A stretch of DNA of 64,000 nt, taken from positions 14,069,301-14,133,300 of the forward strand of contig NW_027184085.1 in the NCBI RefSeq assembly GCF_041296385.1. The letters are read 5' to 3'. The notes beneath the pieces were generated by a model. That model had not been told where the DNA came from. It ran no database searches and saw only the letters and a list, made by a program, of their open reading frames with translations. A program made the position numbers and the translations under genes. This document shows, piece by piece, positions 50,584 to 64,000 of this stretch. The first letter of the stretch is position 1; every line of letters begins with the position of its first letter. This stretch comes from Aphelocoma coerulescens (Eukaryota > Chordata > Aves > Passeriformes > Corvidae).

Positions 50584-52504
50584 TGAATTCTCAACAAGGA
50601 GATTTTTTTTTCCTTTCTTAACTGTGGGGCTTAAGGGATCACAATGTTGCAGTTATTTGTGGCTTGGCTTTCACTCTCTGTTTCTCTCATCTTACAATGC
50701 TGGTCTCCCACCAGTTCAAACTTCTAAGGTAGAAGTCTAGAGCCAAGAAAAAAAAATTCTTTCTACGTCTCTGTTCTCATTTAAAGCTATTGCAAGTGAA
50801 GTGTCATGGTACCATCTAACAGTTAGGGAGATGATACGGTGTTCTAATTACCTTTGTTATCTGTATGCACACACAAAAAAATCAAAGGGACGTGGCCCTT
50901 TCTGACTTGGTCCAGCTTCTGCATTAAGGCTGCAAATGCATAAAGCTTCAGTTAGTGACATCTGTTCTACCCACTGAATTCGGGCTTTTGTCAACTGCAT
51001 CATCGGTAGAGGAAATTCCCCATGAAAGAAGATACTAGGGAGGTAAATTTAAACATGGAAATTTTTCAAAATGTATTTGTCTTTACATACCATTGTTATT
51101 ATACTTGGATTACACTTTTACATTTCAGCATTTTAACAAGAGCCTGTTTAAAGACATTAACCAACTACTAAGGCAGAAGCAATCCCTATGTCAGGGATAA
51201 TGATTACCCACCTACACTGGATTTAGAATAAACTGCCTTGTGACAGAATACCTTCCATAAAGATAATGAACATAGTGCAAATCTCATGCATGTCTTTTCC
51301 TTAACAAAGGGATAGATTTTAATTTAAAAATATAGTGATACCCTTTTAATAGAAAATTAAATGTAATGCTTCTGAAAAGTCAAGACACCTAAGTTCACAC
51401 AGTTCCTGGAGATGATACTGCTAGAACTGATTCAGCCTCAGCTGTTTTGGCAGCTTTCAGTCTGATTAAAAATGCTTCTGAGGAAACAGTATTAGGTGAA
51501 CATCAAGCCCATGGAAAGCAAAGGGACATACAAACTTCTGTAATACAAAGCATATGTCAAACAGTCAAACCCCATGAGTTTCCCCAGCACCCTGATGTAA
51601 TTTTACTTTCCTCAGCAATTTACACAGTCTAATGTGGCAACACAGACACACTGCTTTAGGGTGACAGGTTGAAACGCTGAGTTTGTTACTTTAAAAGCTG
51701 TGTGTTTTATGGTGGATTGTAGTCCAGTTTTAACAACAAAAATGTTCTCCACATTCATTGAAGCACACAGTCTGCTTGGATGCACAATAAGGAATTCAAA
51801 TTAAGGCCTTCAGAATGCCACCCTCAAAGTGGACTCTCAACTAGGCTTTACCCTTGGAAGCACATGCACTCATATAGTTCCTTTACAGCAATAAATCCCT
51901 TTCAGCCAGTCACGTTTCTCCCTTGGCTTCAATGAAAGCTGGATCACATCCTTAAAGACAATCAGTTACAGAAACTGTAGTCTATAATCTTAAATAATAA
52001 CAGTGAGTGCAGCAGGGCTAGCCCTACAGATGCAGCTACTCAGCCAGTCAGAAAGACTCTTTTCCTTCACAAGGAGGAAAAACACATGGACACCTCCTTG
52101 ATGAATTGTGGGACTTTGTTGACATTTCTCACAGGAACAAAATGCAGAGGGCACAGTGACTGCTACACCACAAGAAAATATGAAAATAGTGATAATCTCA
52201 TCACCAAAGTGTCTAGTTTTTGGCTTCTAATGCTCATACTCCTTTAAATACTCTTTAAAGTACTTTACTCCATTTTCTCTCTGCGGCACCAAATGGTGCC
52301 TAGAAAAAGTTGACAATTTTTTTCAGTCCAAAGATTTCTTCCTGAATTCAGATAACATGTGAATTGTAATACATTTAAGAACAAAAGATAGGAAGACAGC
52401 TATCCACTATAAATGTATTCATAAAGGAACAACGTTTTCACTTTACAAATTGTATGCCTTGTTTATAATCAAGTTTGTCAAGGTCAGAGGAAGATACACT
52501 TTCC
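50584..52504. other. Unique sequence, no gene seen
   Basis: No gene or repeat recognised. The CpG enrichment of the previous block stops sharply here. Confidence 0.45.
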
Positions 52505-52505
52505 T

Positions 52506-52561
52506 ACAGGATACAAAAATTTTCCACAGGTACAATTTTCCACAGGATAGAAAAATTTTCC
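52506..52561. repeat. Triplicated 16-20-bp unit
   Basis: Three units that each start ACAGG and end ATTTTCC: 52506-52525, 52526-52541 (shorter by four bases) and 52542-52561. Local tandem duplication. Confidence 0.88.
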
Positions 52562-53114
52562 AGGGACCTACACAGTAAAATGTATTGGGTGCACAAAAAG
52601 TTTCAGAATCAATGATTTCTGCTGTGGCATTGTTGTTTTGAAGAGGCAGGATAAGTCTGGCATTTTGTGTTACTATTTGGACTTTCTCATACTTGCAATA
52701 GCTGCTGATGTTGGAACAGGGGAATAAAAAAACCTTTCCTTCCAGTACCTGAGAACTTTTATGCCTTTGACATGTACCTTTCCACCACCACTCAACTTAT
52801 TTAAGAAATGGCAGTTTGATATTGCCAGTTATGAAGCAATGAATATTTCATGGCATTTCAAGTTTCCTAACAATTTGCCAAAATGTAGAACTGAAATTGA
52901 TAATGGCAAGGCCTTAATCATTATCCAGCAACCTTTCCCACTGCCATGTGGTACCACTCTCACTGTACTTCACTTCCTTAAGTATTATCACTGGCTTATG
53001 CCAGACTAAAATGTTTATGAATTTATTGTACCTGTTTGCTATTTTGAGAAATATTTTTTGCCTTGGTAAAGAGTAATTACAGCTGTGAATTTTACTTGCT
53101 CTAAAAAGGATCTA
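52562..53114. other. Unique sequence, no gene seen
   Basis: An 82-codon frame at 52761-53009 has no recognisable motif. Nothing else seen. Confidence 0.4.
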
Positions 53115-53325
53115 TATGTATGACAGCAGAGCAGCACTGAAACAGGCAACCAAAGAAGTTATGGAATCTACATCCTTGCAGGTTTTTCAGACTTGGCTAG
53201 ACAAAGCCTTGGCTGGCCTAATGTTGGTAGTCTTCCTTGGAGCACAAAGTGTGACTAGAAACTTACAGAGTTTCAACCACATTTCCATGACCTGTGATCT
53301 GAGGTACTGAAACAAACCTGGTAAG
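53115..53325 (+). mobile_element. CR1 LINE 3' tail, plus strand
   Basis: Landmarks in order: ttatggaatctacatccttg, caggtttttcagacttgg, tagacaaagccttggctggc, ctaatgttggtagtcttcct, tggagcacaaagtgtgacta and gaaacttacagagtttcaac. These match the 3' untranslated end of a CR1 element in the plus orientation. The 64-codon frame inside is not a gene. Divergence is moderate, and the tail degenerates near 53325. Confidence 0.8.
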
Positions 53326-55311
53326 CACTCACTTGGATAAGTCTCTCACTGTCTGTGTAGACAGACAGACTTGGCATTACCTCTCAAATCTACTTTATCC
53401 TTATAATTCAGATTTTCAAAATACTCCATAGATAGCAAAAGGGAAAGTCCTTTATGAGAATTATACAAAACTGAGATTACTTCAAATTACATTGTCTTTT
53501 CCTCACACTTGAAGGGCAGAAAATTTGAATCCTACTTAGCCTTATGTTCTTGATAACTTGATTTTAACTGTACTAAATACCTGGTTATCAGATTGGGTCC
53601 TTCTTGTGGAAGCCCATCCCTAAAAGTGGGTTTTAGGAATAAGAACACCACACATGTCATTGCAAGAGGCTTGCAGAATATAACTGCAGTGGGGAAATGA
53701 TTGCCCAGCTGCATAAGGAGTGCTGGGTACATGGATATGCAGGAGGCAGTCTAACTCCATAAGGATCTCAAAACGTGCTGGGAAGTAAGAGGGATACATG
53801 AAGAAGGCAAAAAGAATGGGTCACTGATAGGAGAAGATACATAAAGGCAGACCTGCTTAAGATATGATACTTACAGGATATACCACTGTGGCAGATATTT
53901 TTTCACTCTCTAATCAAGACAGTACTAGATTATTTCTAATTTAAAATGAAAGTGAAGATTATGGTCATGAGATAGGAAAGTGAGAGTTACTGAAATGTTC
54001 TTAATGTCCTGGTGATTTCCTGAAGGAGTCTCTTTGCCAGGCTGCATGGAGTCCTGTGCATCTAGAAATTATGGCAATTGAATTTTTGGCCAATGCACAA
54101 GCTTTGCCCAGGTGGCAAGGTTATAATGCATTCCTAAAAAGGGTAATGGAATGATGTTCATTAACAAACATGAGCTTCTATGCCTCATCTTGGCCTTAGA
54201 GCCCTAAGGCTTTGGCTAACAGCTTAGAGCTCACGGCTTAGATTTTCATCTAGATCATCATTTTAATAACACAGGAATAACTTAAAGCACCTGAGAAGTC
54301 CCAGTGAGGTCCATGCAAGCAGGCACTCAGACATCTGCCTGGACTGACTCACACAAGAGCTAACAACTGAAACTCTGAGTAAATATTGAAATAAGACCCT
54401 TCCCTTAACAGTACTCCTTAAAAAATATTTTCAAAATATCACTACACCACACCTTTTAAGAGCTTCGTTGAATAAATACCTGACAAAGTTTATTCTAAGC
54501 ATTTTCTACACATGCTGTTTTTTGCACAGTATGCTAAGCAAGATTACTGTCACTGCATTGGTTTAAAACAAGGTGTTTATCTATGCATTTTCTTAAAAAA
54601 TATTAAATTATATACCTCTCCATTTATACCTTGTGGCTGCACAACTCTAGAAGGACATTCACCTCACATTTTTTACCCTCCAGATGCACCTGTTCTTCAA
54701 TCATAATAAACTAGTGTGCTATACTCACTGTACAATTTGTTGATGTCATGTGCAGAAAATTTCCACAGCACATTTCACAGAGCCCTGTCAAAAAGATTTA
54801 GAAGAGTCCGTCACAAAAACTAGAATAATATTCTTGATTAATATTTCAGAACAATGATTTTCTTATCAAAATCCACTGTTGAGAAAAACAAGCTGCCACA
54901 CTAAAGGAACTGATATTATTTCAGCTGATATTGGTTTTTATCTTCTGTAAGTTTAGAATGCTTATATCACCTTTTAAAGAATAAATCATACAAACCAGTT
55001 GATTAAGACAATACCAATTCTTAGGAGCTCCAAGTTAGTAACTGTATCGTTACTCTCATTTTGACTAAATGGGTTTACATCGCTATACATGTAAACTGCT
55101 AAGCAGCAAAAAGGATATAAAGAATATATATATATATTATGTATTTTTTGTGGTAAAACCTGCTATAAAGTGACACTGTCTGTGTGAAACAGGTTTTGAT
55201 TACCGAAGAAACAGAGTATTTGGAGTAGTAGAAAAAAAAAAACAAGAGAACCAGTTGGTACTTTCAGGAAAAAAAAAAAAAACAAAACACCTCAGTGAGT
55301 TCTGATTATGA
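53326..55311. other. Unique AT-rich sequence, no gene seen
   Basis: No gene recognised. Contains a (TA)n run at about 55121-55138 and A-runs near 55239 and 55273, just before the next CR1 tail. Confidence 0.45.
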
Positions 55312-55446
55312 AACTAGGACAACCTGGATGGGGCTTTGAGTCACCTGGTCTAGTGGAAGATTCCCTGTCAGTGGCAGGGCGGTTGGAACTAGATGATCTC
55401 TAAGGATCCTTTCAATCCAAACCATTCTGCGGTTCTATGGTTGTAA
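55312..55446 (+). mobile_element. CR1 LINE 3' tail, plus strand, little diverged
   Basis: It reads ggatggggctttgagtcacc, tggtctagtggaagattccc, gttggaactagatgatctct, and tttcaatccaaaccattctg. It ends with a CR1 terminus (attctgcggttctatgg) at about 55440. Only about 135 bp of the element is present. The low divergence suggests this is among the youngest CR1 tails in the window. Confidence 0.92.
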
Positions 55447-58400
55447 CAGTTCTTATACTATTTCCTGGTAATTTTAAGAACTATAGTAAAAACTGCCTGT
55501 TGACAAAAAACAACAACATTCCTGTCCAACCGAAAAACTCCTTGAGAAATAAAGAAGGTTGTAAACACTGAAATATGAATGTACTAGTAGTCTTTTGAGT
55601 AGTGGAATTGATATATTCTCTTTCTTCCAAATTCATGATTTGTTTTACTATGCATTCCACTGCAGTCCTCCCTACCTTCCATAGATTAATAACCAAATAC
55701 ATCTAATCAGACTGAGCTATAATCAGTGCTATTAGAGCTACCAGAATAGTCTTGTGCATTTGCTGGTCCACCAGCAAATACAGAGTAAGTTGATCACACA
55801 TGCAGATGGACAAAGTATTCCCTTAGCCAGCTGGGTTTCTGCAGTAACACTACCTAGGAACTGCTTATTCCAACACATTAATATAAGAGAAAGCCACAAT
55901 TACATTCCTGCTGTGACTCACCACAAAAAAATTGTGGCCTAAATTAATAACTGAAAGTGTTCTTAAAAGACACAAAAACTATTTGTAAAACTCCACACTT
56001 CTTCTTACAGTTAAATATAGTTTGGTACTCTTAATAAAATACTTTCTTCTGATGTCCTTCCCCAGGAGCAGCATTCATGAACACCACTAGGGCTTTTTAC
56101 TGTCAGGTTAATACATCTGCAAACTCTGGTGAGAGAACCCAGGATAGCCATGAATTTATGCTGCAGGAAGAGTCTCAGTTGCTGGAGCTGTTAGCAGTTA
56201 TATTTTAACTCCAGTCAGTTCTCAAAACTTCAAAGAAAATCTGATGGCTTCTGACTTTTCAAGGATTTTACATAAAATACACTTAACAAAAAAAGAGTAT
56301 TTCCTCTGCTAAAGTCAGAGGAAAGTCTTCTGCTGACTTCACTGGAACATCAAGCTGTATTCTTAAAAATAAGGATAGGCATTATCCAAAACAAAAAATA
56401 AAATGAAAAAAAAAAAATTCTTGCCTAATTCACCACCAGCCCTTTATTTAGGACATCTGATCAGAATTTAGGATCCTGGATCTGCTGATCCAGACTTTAT
56501 CCCAAAATAGAAACAGTGGTATTAAAAACCTCTGGGAAAACAGGTGCCCAAACAAAGAGTTCCTGTATTGATCATCTGTGGGAGTAAATGCATGTAGGTT
56601 ACAAAACCCTTTGATAGCAGCAACATTTCACAAGAGCCAGCAACCTGGCCTGTGTGCTTTCTAATGCAACACTGGAAATCTCTCCTACTTAACTCAGGAA
56701 TCCATGTCCTACTTATATTTGCCTTAGTAATCAAGACTCAGAGTAAGATGTACTCCAGCAATGCATGTTTGCAGGATCAGAACAAAGTTCATGTGTGCAT
56801 TCAGCTTTTCACTTGTTTAACAAGTGGGCTTAGCCTGAATGGTGTCTTTGCCATATACTGTACAATCAATGTCACAATGAGACAGAAGAGTTTTTTCTAC
56901 TTGCTATGAAAAGAACAGTTTTGCTCTGTAAGTAGTCATTTGTGAACAAAATATTAAAATTAATTGTTGCTCATAGCAAATGAGCATATATAAATGGACT
57001 GATTCACTGTATTTTCAAAAAGAAATTAGAATATTTTTTTATTATTATCTCTATGGAAAACCTATGACATTAATCTTAGAGCACTTATAGTCCTAATTAG
57101 CACACTACAAGCTGAGAAATTGCACTTTCTTCTGAAAATAAATACAGCCTAATTTTAAATATGACAGAAGAAATGCATCTTAAAAAAATTCAGAGAAATT
57201 ATGGTGAGAGAAAGTCAAACATGTCCACACTACTGTCCCATGCAATACTAGGAGGTGGAAAACCTGAAAGATTGATGATTCCGAATAAGTATTTCTTGTT
57301 TGCTTTATCCAGAATGCCACAAAAGACTTTGCCAAGTGCAGTTCGAACCAGTTACCCTCATTGCTGAGCTCAAGTGGAACTTCACATTACTGTAAAAATT
57401 TTAAAATTCTAACATTTTACTCTTGCCTGTGTAGAAGGACAGTTACTGAAATTATTAAAATTAAATTAATGTAGATGTTGGTAGATATAAAATGAGATTC
57501 ACTGTATTTCTTCAGACATCTTCACCCTTCAGATACGGCTTTGCCTTCAGTGTGGAAAACAACTATCTGATCCTGATAAAGAGAATAAGCATCTGTGAGG
57601 CCTCCTACACACTCCCATGTAGGTGGATGCTGGAGCTATGTGGGTGTATGTACTTATGAGCTTTATGCCTCATTATTTTTCTTTTAATATTCTTATTAAT
57701 TAGAAAAGTTTATCTCATATTTCTGGCATGTGATCAAAATATTTATATCTCCTCAAATCAAATGTCCATGAAACCAGACGTACTTATACTGCATAACTGT
57801 ACACTAGGCTTGATACACTTTAATGTCATCAGCTCAGTGGTTTTCCTTGTTTCAGTACAGCAGGAACCAAACCAGAATGACCCTGGCAAGATAAAACCTA
57901 CCTAGAGAATCCAGAGAGATACTAATTATATATGTATTTAAATATGAGTGATGTCTGCTTAAGGAATGAGCTGAGAAGTTAAATTTCTCAATAGGCTTGT
58001 TGTCATTTGCCATGCAGAAGAAAATCACTGTGGAGCTCAGGAAGAGCTAATGAATTTATCAGAAATCTATCAGCATTACAGAGAAACACCATTTGCACAA
58101 AGCATGTGACAGAAAGCTCCTGTCATTTTTCTCTCATTCCTCTAAAATCAATTTTGCAGAAGCATTATTTCTGAATATTCAGGTTATACTAGCCACAGGT
58201 CTAGCTTACATCTCAGGGACAAGGGATATGAACCTGGCAGTTTCAGTCACCTGGATTTATTGGTCACCATGTCATGACCAGCTGTTTAGCATCACAACAG
58301 ATGCCAGCACAGATATCAGAGAGTAGACTGGGATTTTTTTTCCCCTAAGGAAGAAGGATTATTCTTTCCATCTGTAAACAAACCTTTTTTTTTTGTTTTT

Positions 58401-60940
58401 CTGAACTTCAGGCTCATCCTCAGTCCCAGACCTTGTCATTCCACCATGGAGCAGATGGCCCCATTTGTCTAAGGAATAAATTCTGCCTAGCATTTCCAAA
58501 TTAGTCTACAAACATGGACATCTGGCTTTATGAGAATAAAACATAACAAAAAGCATTCAGTAAGACTGATGACACATGAGCATAATACTGCAATAGAAAA
58601 TGAATAGGCCCAAGGGTAAAATTGGTGTTGTGTAAGTTACACTCATCATAAACCTAAAAAAGCAAGAGTATTTACATTTGATGTCATGATAGAACACATC
58701 ATGGCAAAGGACATGCAATTGAAACAGTAATTGCTCAAACAAACCTTTTTAGAATGGACATTTTTTTATCATTGAGTACTTTTGCAACAACATGGATTTT
58801 GTGTTTGAGTTTGCTCTTGTGCCTTACATCTCAGCTTATGGCATATTTGCCTTATGCATTTGTAGGAAGACCTATCTTGCAACAACATTGATTAAAAAAA
58901 TACTAACAGCTGAATTGATTTTGCCCAAACAGAATGAAATAGTGTTACACATGACATCGTAAACTCTTTCCCACATGCTCACAGACTTGAAAGAATGACC
59001 TGTCCCAGGAGAGGCAGTGAAACAGATAGCAATTAAGGCTGGAAAGCATAAATTGAGCCAGGGATTAAAAGCAAAGTTAGCAGAGAGGTTAAAAAGTGTC
59101 TTAATATAGACAAAGCAGTGCCTTGCAGGGAGAGCAGAAATATCCCCACATGAGCCACCTCCAGAGCTGAGAGCAGTGGGGTGCTGGCACAGAGCTCTTC
59201 AGGCAACAGCCTAAGTCATACCGAGCTGGTAATCACAGGCATTGCTACACCAACAACATCCCAGGTAACATCCTCAGCTGTAGCTTAAACTACCTCTGCC
59301 TGCACTGTCTTGTGCCGTAATTACAGAGGGCTCTTACTGCACAGGGTGAGTTTGGAGCCCACAGTCTGACAAGGCTAGTCACTGAAAATCAGTTGTAGGA
59401 AAGGGAGGAAGAGGGAGAGCAGCAGACTCCACAAGTGAGAGTTACCTCCTAAAAAACAAGCGTTGAATACCTTGGGACATGTCTTCAGTAACTGTCAGCT
59501 GGCATAGAACCACCAAAATCTCAGAGCTCTGCAAAATGCCTGCGGTTGGGACATGGTCACACAATTAAATCCAATGCTGAGCAGTTACTTCTGAATGTGT
59601 TTACTTGTGCATTATGCACTGGGCTCTCCTTTCCTCATTACAGGAATCATCTGTGTACCTGCCGAGCTGTGTTGTATATGTTCCTTAGGCATTAATGTCC
59701 CCTTTCAGAAAACATTGTCCTAAGGGTGAGAAAAAAATGTGGACAGCCAAAATCCACAGATGTTCAGACTGGTGAAAAGTGGGAGAATTTTATCACTGAA
59801 AAGACATATAGGCATATTTAGTAAGAGCTGATAGGTGATAAAAATCAATTATACAGTTAACAAGACTAGCAGGATATGTTTAGAAATAGGAGGGGAGATT
59901 TATGCAAACAAAACCAAGGATGATAAAATTTCCAGGTAGAATAATTCATTGATTCTCAGACAGCCACATCACCTGACTATGCAAGAAGCAAAACAGATGG
60001 TAAATGTTAATACAGCTGGGTTTATAGGCAGCATATCATAATGAGCAAATATGTACTGTACAGCATGTGCAAAGGACATTCAACCTATATTATCCATCCT
60101 TTAATAGGAATACTCTGGATGTAATACAGTTCTTAGACATTTCATATCCAAGTTGTGTGAGCAGAGATACGGGCATGTCTGTTGCAGCTGAAATGCAGGA
60201 AACCAGAGGCTACCAGGTCAAGTTTATGCATATTCTACAACCCCATGAAACAGAAGGCAGAATCACAGTACAGACTTCCCAAAAATATCTATGTAGTTTA
60301 AAAATAAAAAGACAAATTTGTTCATACTGTCCTAATGGAAATCCTCCAGTGGTATTATCTTGAAGTATTTAGACTGCACTTAAAAGACTGATTACACCTT
60401 ATGTACAAACAGTAGCTGACTTGGGGATAGATAGAGCACTACCCAGGGTAGCAAAATGCAGTGTGCTAGCTGATCATTTGAAGTTTATATAGCTTTCCAA
60501 GCATACATTGTATTGCAAGCTCAGCCCCACAGTTATGTGGTTATCAGCAACAGAACTACTTAATTCTGGTTGGGCATGTTGGTGTGAATTGCTCTCATAC
60601 CTAAGACTTCCACACAGATACTTCCTCCTCACCCTCCCCACAAGAAAGCCTGAAAATCAATTGGTGAAGCTTTAGAGCCTGGGCTAATTAACCCCTGGCA
60701 ATCCCAAAATCCTTGTCAATATCTGAATGTCAGCAAAATACTAATTCTGTAAGTAAATATTTGAGAAAAACTTTATACAAGTCATCAGAAGAAACTCTCA
60801 CACTGGTTCAGCATCTGATAAAAGACTGGCATGGTACAGACTGAAATCTGAAGGGTAAGTACATAGAAAAAAGCAATACATTAGTAAATTGAAGGTGAGA
60901 CATCCAATCTTCCACACTAAAATGAGTCATTCAAGAAAGG
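55447..60940. other. Unique sequence, no gene seen
   Basis: Over 5 kb without a recognised gene or repeat. Short open frames up to 98 codons (60067-60363) show no motif or exon context. Confidence 0.4.
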
Positions 60941-60949
60941 TAACAAGCA

Positions 60950-61110
60950 ATGCAACAACAAAATCTGCAGATGACACAATCTTGTTGTAGATAATCAAGA
61001 TTAAATGCTGTGAGATTATCAGAGCATCTTTACAAAGCTAGGCAAATAAAGAGCAACAAATAAAAGTCAGGACTGTGCCATTGGAAACAAAGATGGCCTA
61101 ATCTGAACCT
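60950..61110 (+). mobile_element. Probable ancient CR1-type LINE remnant, plus strand
   Basis: The words tctgcagatgacacaa (the FADDT-type segment), then a region corresponding to the 'ctttacaaagctaggcaaat' segment (61028-61047), and aaaagtcaggactgtgccat appear in the order expected from old CR1 ORF2. The match is diverged and the piece short, and its edges are uncertain. A related piece of the same class occurs at 63430. Confidence 0.45.
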
Positions 61111-63420
61111 TTTTTACTTCTCAATTAACTGCCAATCACTGATGATCATTAGTTAAGTATGCTAGCCAGTGTGTAACTGTGTCCCAAGAGGCAAATATTC
61201 AGCAAGAATGTTCTAAGAAATGTTAAAAAATCCATTCAAAAAGCAATATTGCACATGCACCTATGGGACACTGTTCAGTTCTACTTATCTTATTTCCAAT
61301 AAAAACTAACAAACAAACAAAAAAAATTTTAAAAATATTCTGTGGGAGAAACAGAAAAAGAAAAGGTTTGGCAAAGCTACATGTAGCTTACCCTTGCCGA
61401 CTGAGCCAACTGACAGCTTTGGCTGGGCAACAGCTGGTTTTCATCTGCAGAACTCAGAACACCTTTAGTCAGCTAAACAATGTACTCAGTGGCCCACCAT
61501 TCAGGATCAGAGCAGTGTTCGTTCTTTGCTTCATATAATTTTTTCCTGTGGACTCCATTCTACAAAACACCATTCTACAAACTCTGCCTCTTTGTCTTAC
61601 CTCTTTCCTCTGCTGTCAAAACACATGGTACTCCAGAGACAGCAGAGTATTCATATTTGCAGAGTGCACACCTGAATATTAGCACTACTTTACCTTTTCT
61701 TATTCACATAAATACAGTGAATTTCCAAGGGTTCCTTAATTCTGGCTTTTATTTAAAGTTACAAAGCCTAAAATATGTTACACCCCAATCCTCTTCTTTC
61801 TGATCCATACTACACAAAAACAGATTTCTTCACCACAATTTGCCAACCTCTCTTCAAATACAAACTGAATTATCTGGGATCTGTAAGGTAATAGTTATAT
61901 TTTCCACATATTTCCTGCATTATTGTAAAAAATTTAATAGGTGTGTCAAAACTGTCATCTAGTTCTTTATGAAAAAGCCGGGAAAAGTTTAAACAAATAG
62001 TTTACACCAGAGAAGGCATGGGCCTTCTCATTCCCTCCCAGACAAGGAAGACAAAGAATCATACCACCAAGAAAATAAAAAGTCTCTTCCTTTTTCATAA
62101 TCTCATCCTTGAAAGTTCTTTAAAAAAACAAGATATTTAGCAAAGGTATCTCATAGACTTTTTAACATTGTGTGGAATGATACTGCAGTAACACTTCTAC
62201 AATGAAAATATCAGCTGGGATGTTCAACAGAATCATAATATAAAAGTCAACAAAGCCAAACTTGCTGAGGCTATCCATTCTATCTCTCCCAGCAAATGTA
62301 CTTTTCAGTCCTGATAGCAAAGTCTCAGGAGACAAACTGAGATTCAGAGATGTCAGCTGATGACAGATATCTGGGAACAGCAATGGAACCACCCCCTGGA
62401 GATACTAGTGGAACAAACTGCAGATTTGGGGCTTTCCTTCTCTTTGACACTCTCAATGTTTTTGCTTTCCAGTGTTTGAACCTGCCTTCCTGAGATAAGC
62501 TTTATGTGACTACCTTGGTTGTGCTCAGCTTTGTGAAAGTGTCAGCTGTGTCCAGTCTGTAGAACTGCACTGCACAGAAGTTGTGCATGATCTGAAAATG
62601 ATACAGCATAGAACAGTAATAATTAGAAACTTAGAGCTCATGAACACTGAAAAAAATAATTGAGAATGATTACCCTAAGGAAGAAAAGAGTGAAAGTGAA
62701 ATCTAAAACCAGACTACAGTTACTGTGATAACACAAAAGAATGAGGGAATAATCTGTCCTCTGTGCTCGGATGGACAGGCAAAGAAGCCATTATTTTAAA
62801 TTTCTGGAACAGTGATTAGGTAAGTAACAGGAAAGTCTGGAAATGTCCAGGAAATTTTTGTAAGAGTAAGGACAGGTTAAGATCTGAGACAAATGGCTTG
62901 AGAGGCATCATCAGAGACTGTAAGAAATAGATGAAACAATATGAATGACACATTTTAAACCATGCTTCACCCCATCTCCTATGACATTCACTTACCCTGC
63001 TACTAAACTGCAAGAACACAAGACCTCTTTTCGTTTCACCATTGAAAAATATGACAGAGAGGTGATAATTAGAGAAGTAGATTTATGCAGCAGCACTCTG
63101 AGAAGCCACGAGTTCACGTGTTACAAATCACCATGCACAGAACATGAGCTGGTGTGTACCTCAACAAAACATTTTAAAAAATCAGATTTCAAAAAAGTCC
63201 CTTTCAAAATGTCAGTAGAGTATATTAAAAATTTGAGCTGTGAAGTATTGTCATAATCAAAATTAGGTAATACACAGAAAAAAAGCAGCAGTGGTGAAGC
63301 TCAGTTTTCTTTACTGAAAAAGTAAGTTGACCAATATAAAATCAAGGTGTTTGTTTCTTTTCAAGTAAAACTGAAACAAAAACTGGGACAAAGGCTGAGT
63401 AGTAATCAAGGAAAACTGCA
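61111..63420. other. Unique sequence, no gene seen
   Basis: No gene recognised. Frames of 91-107 codons (61263-61803 and 62945-63256) carry no motif. Confidence 0.4.
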
Positions 63421-63429
63421 GGTGCTTCA

Positions 63430-63960
63430 AAGTTATTTAGGGTGGTCAAGTCCAGACAGGACTGTGAGAAGTTTACAAGAGAAACCAAAGTAATCGCCAA
63501 AGTGGTAAATGAAACTCAGTGTTAGTACATACAAAATAACCCACATTGGACAGAAGAAAAAAGGAAGAGTGTTCTTTCATCATCCTAAATTAACTGTATG
63601 AACTTTTGAAAATAGTCTGGTATCACTGTAGAAAACTCATTAAAGACCTCAGCTCAATGCTGAGCTGTGGTAAAAAAAGCAGACATGATGTTTTGAAGGA
63701 TAAGACATAGGATGGTGAATAATGCAGAGAGTATTGTAATGCCACGATATAAATCAGTGGTGGAGTCTCACCTGGAATGCTGTACGTGCTTCTGATTACC
63801 CAGTCTCAAAAGGGATACTGCAGAACTAGGCAAGGTTCAGAGAAAAGCAGTGCAAATGATCAAAGGCCTGGACACCTCACATACAATAATCAGAAAGGAT
63901 AAAAAAATATTAGCTTCTGTAAGGAGCAAGCCAACAATGACAAATGTGCACTGCAATGAA
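63430..63960 (+). mobile_element. Ancient CR1/L3-like ORF2 C-terminal remnant, plus strand, may run past the window
   Basis: Ordered matches to old amniote CR1-type LINEs: ggtaaatgaaactcagtgtt (63505-63524), acccacattggacag, gtggtaaaaaaagcagacat, a segment near 63746-63790 of the 'tataaatcagtggtggagtc' type with ctggaatgctgtacg, and agtctcaaaagggatact. Then gttcagagaaaagcagtgca and atgatcaaaggcctgg follow. These correspond to the conserved C-terminal region of ORF2. Many substitutions and indels and no intact frame show an old insertion. Similarity fades after about 63900. Confidence 0.65.
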
Positions 63961-64000
63961 GTATGGAGATATAGGTCCTCCTTATCCCTGACTCATGACA

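Noticed and set aside
1..64000. CRISPR array, operon, ribosome-binding sites or other prokaryotic features
   Set aside because: Sequence is clearly vertebrate: CR1 LINEs, LTRs and a tRNA-derived SINE, with no dense coding and no spaced direct repeats.

Overview
The window looks like gene-poor nuclear DNA from a bird, most likely a passerine. Chicken-repeat-1 (CR1) LINE fragments dominate the recognisable sequence, in both orientations and at several ages. One short SINE (49650-49772) has a tRNA-Ile(AAT)-derived head and a CR1-type tail, the architecture I know from the zebra-finch SINE TguSINE1. Two solitary LTRs with 5-bp target-site duplications resemble songbird endogenous-retrovirus LTRs from memory. 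The sequence is AT-rich and CpG-poor by eye, with no bacterial gene organisation. I found no intact conserved protein-coding gene. Nearly all open frames are short, uninterpretable or lie inside repeats, so the window is probably intergenic or deep intronic.

Layout. 1-14330: mostly unique AT-rich sequence, with a 20-bp tandem duplication, a possible 67-bp exon (7980-8046) and a CpG-enriched patch under the longest open frame (8862-9389). 14331-14888: solo LTR, minus. 16117-16235: A-rich low complexity. 19.6-29.6 kb: perfect hairpins at 19591, 22813, 22924 and 29608, a minus-strand CR1 tail at 22427, and a second solo LTR at 26789-27199. 30-39 kb: a minus-strand CR1 3' end (30321), an old CR1 reverse-transcriptase remnant (about 34500-35000) and the best CR1 copy (about 37115-38733, plus). 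39-48 kb: ancient CR1 remnants, a 20-G run (42329), a TGGA microsatellite (45309), further CR1 tails (45035, 47160) and a 46-bp tandem duplication (47801). 49.6-53.3 kb: the SINE, a CpG-rich broken open frame (50264-50563, minus) and a CR1 tail (53115). 55-64 kb: a young CR1 tail (55312) and ancient CR1 pieces near 61.0 kb and 63.4-64.0 kb.

How it fits together. The CR1 copy at 37-38.7 kb and the SINE have nearly the same 3' end, which fits the idea that a CR1 enzyme mobilised the SINE. The item least explained by known repeats is the CpG-dense 300-bp block at 50264-50583. On the minus strand it carries one 99-codon frame interrupted by a single TAG, with a GC-box just upstream and a good splice donor inside. 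It could be a gene remnant, a retrocopy or the first exon of a non-coding transcript.

Limits: repeat family names come from memory of consensus features, not a library search. Edges of old fragments are approximate by tens of bases.
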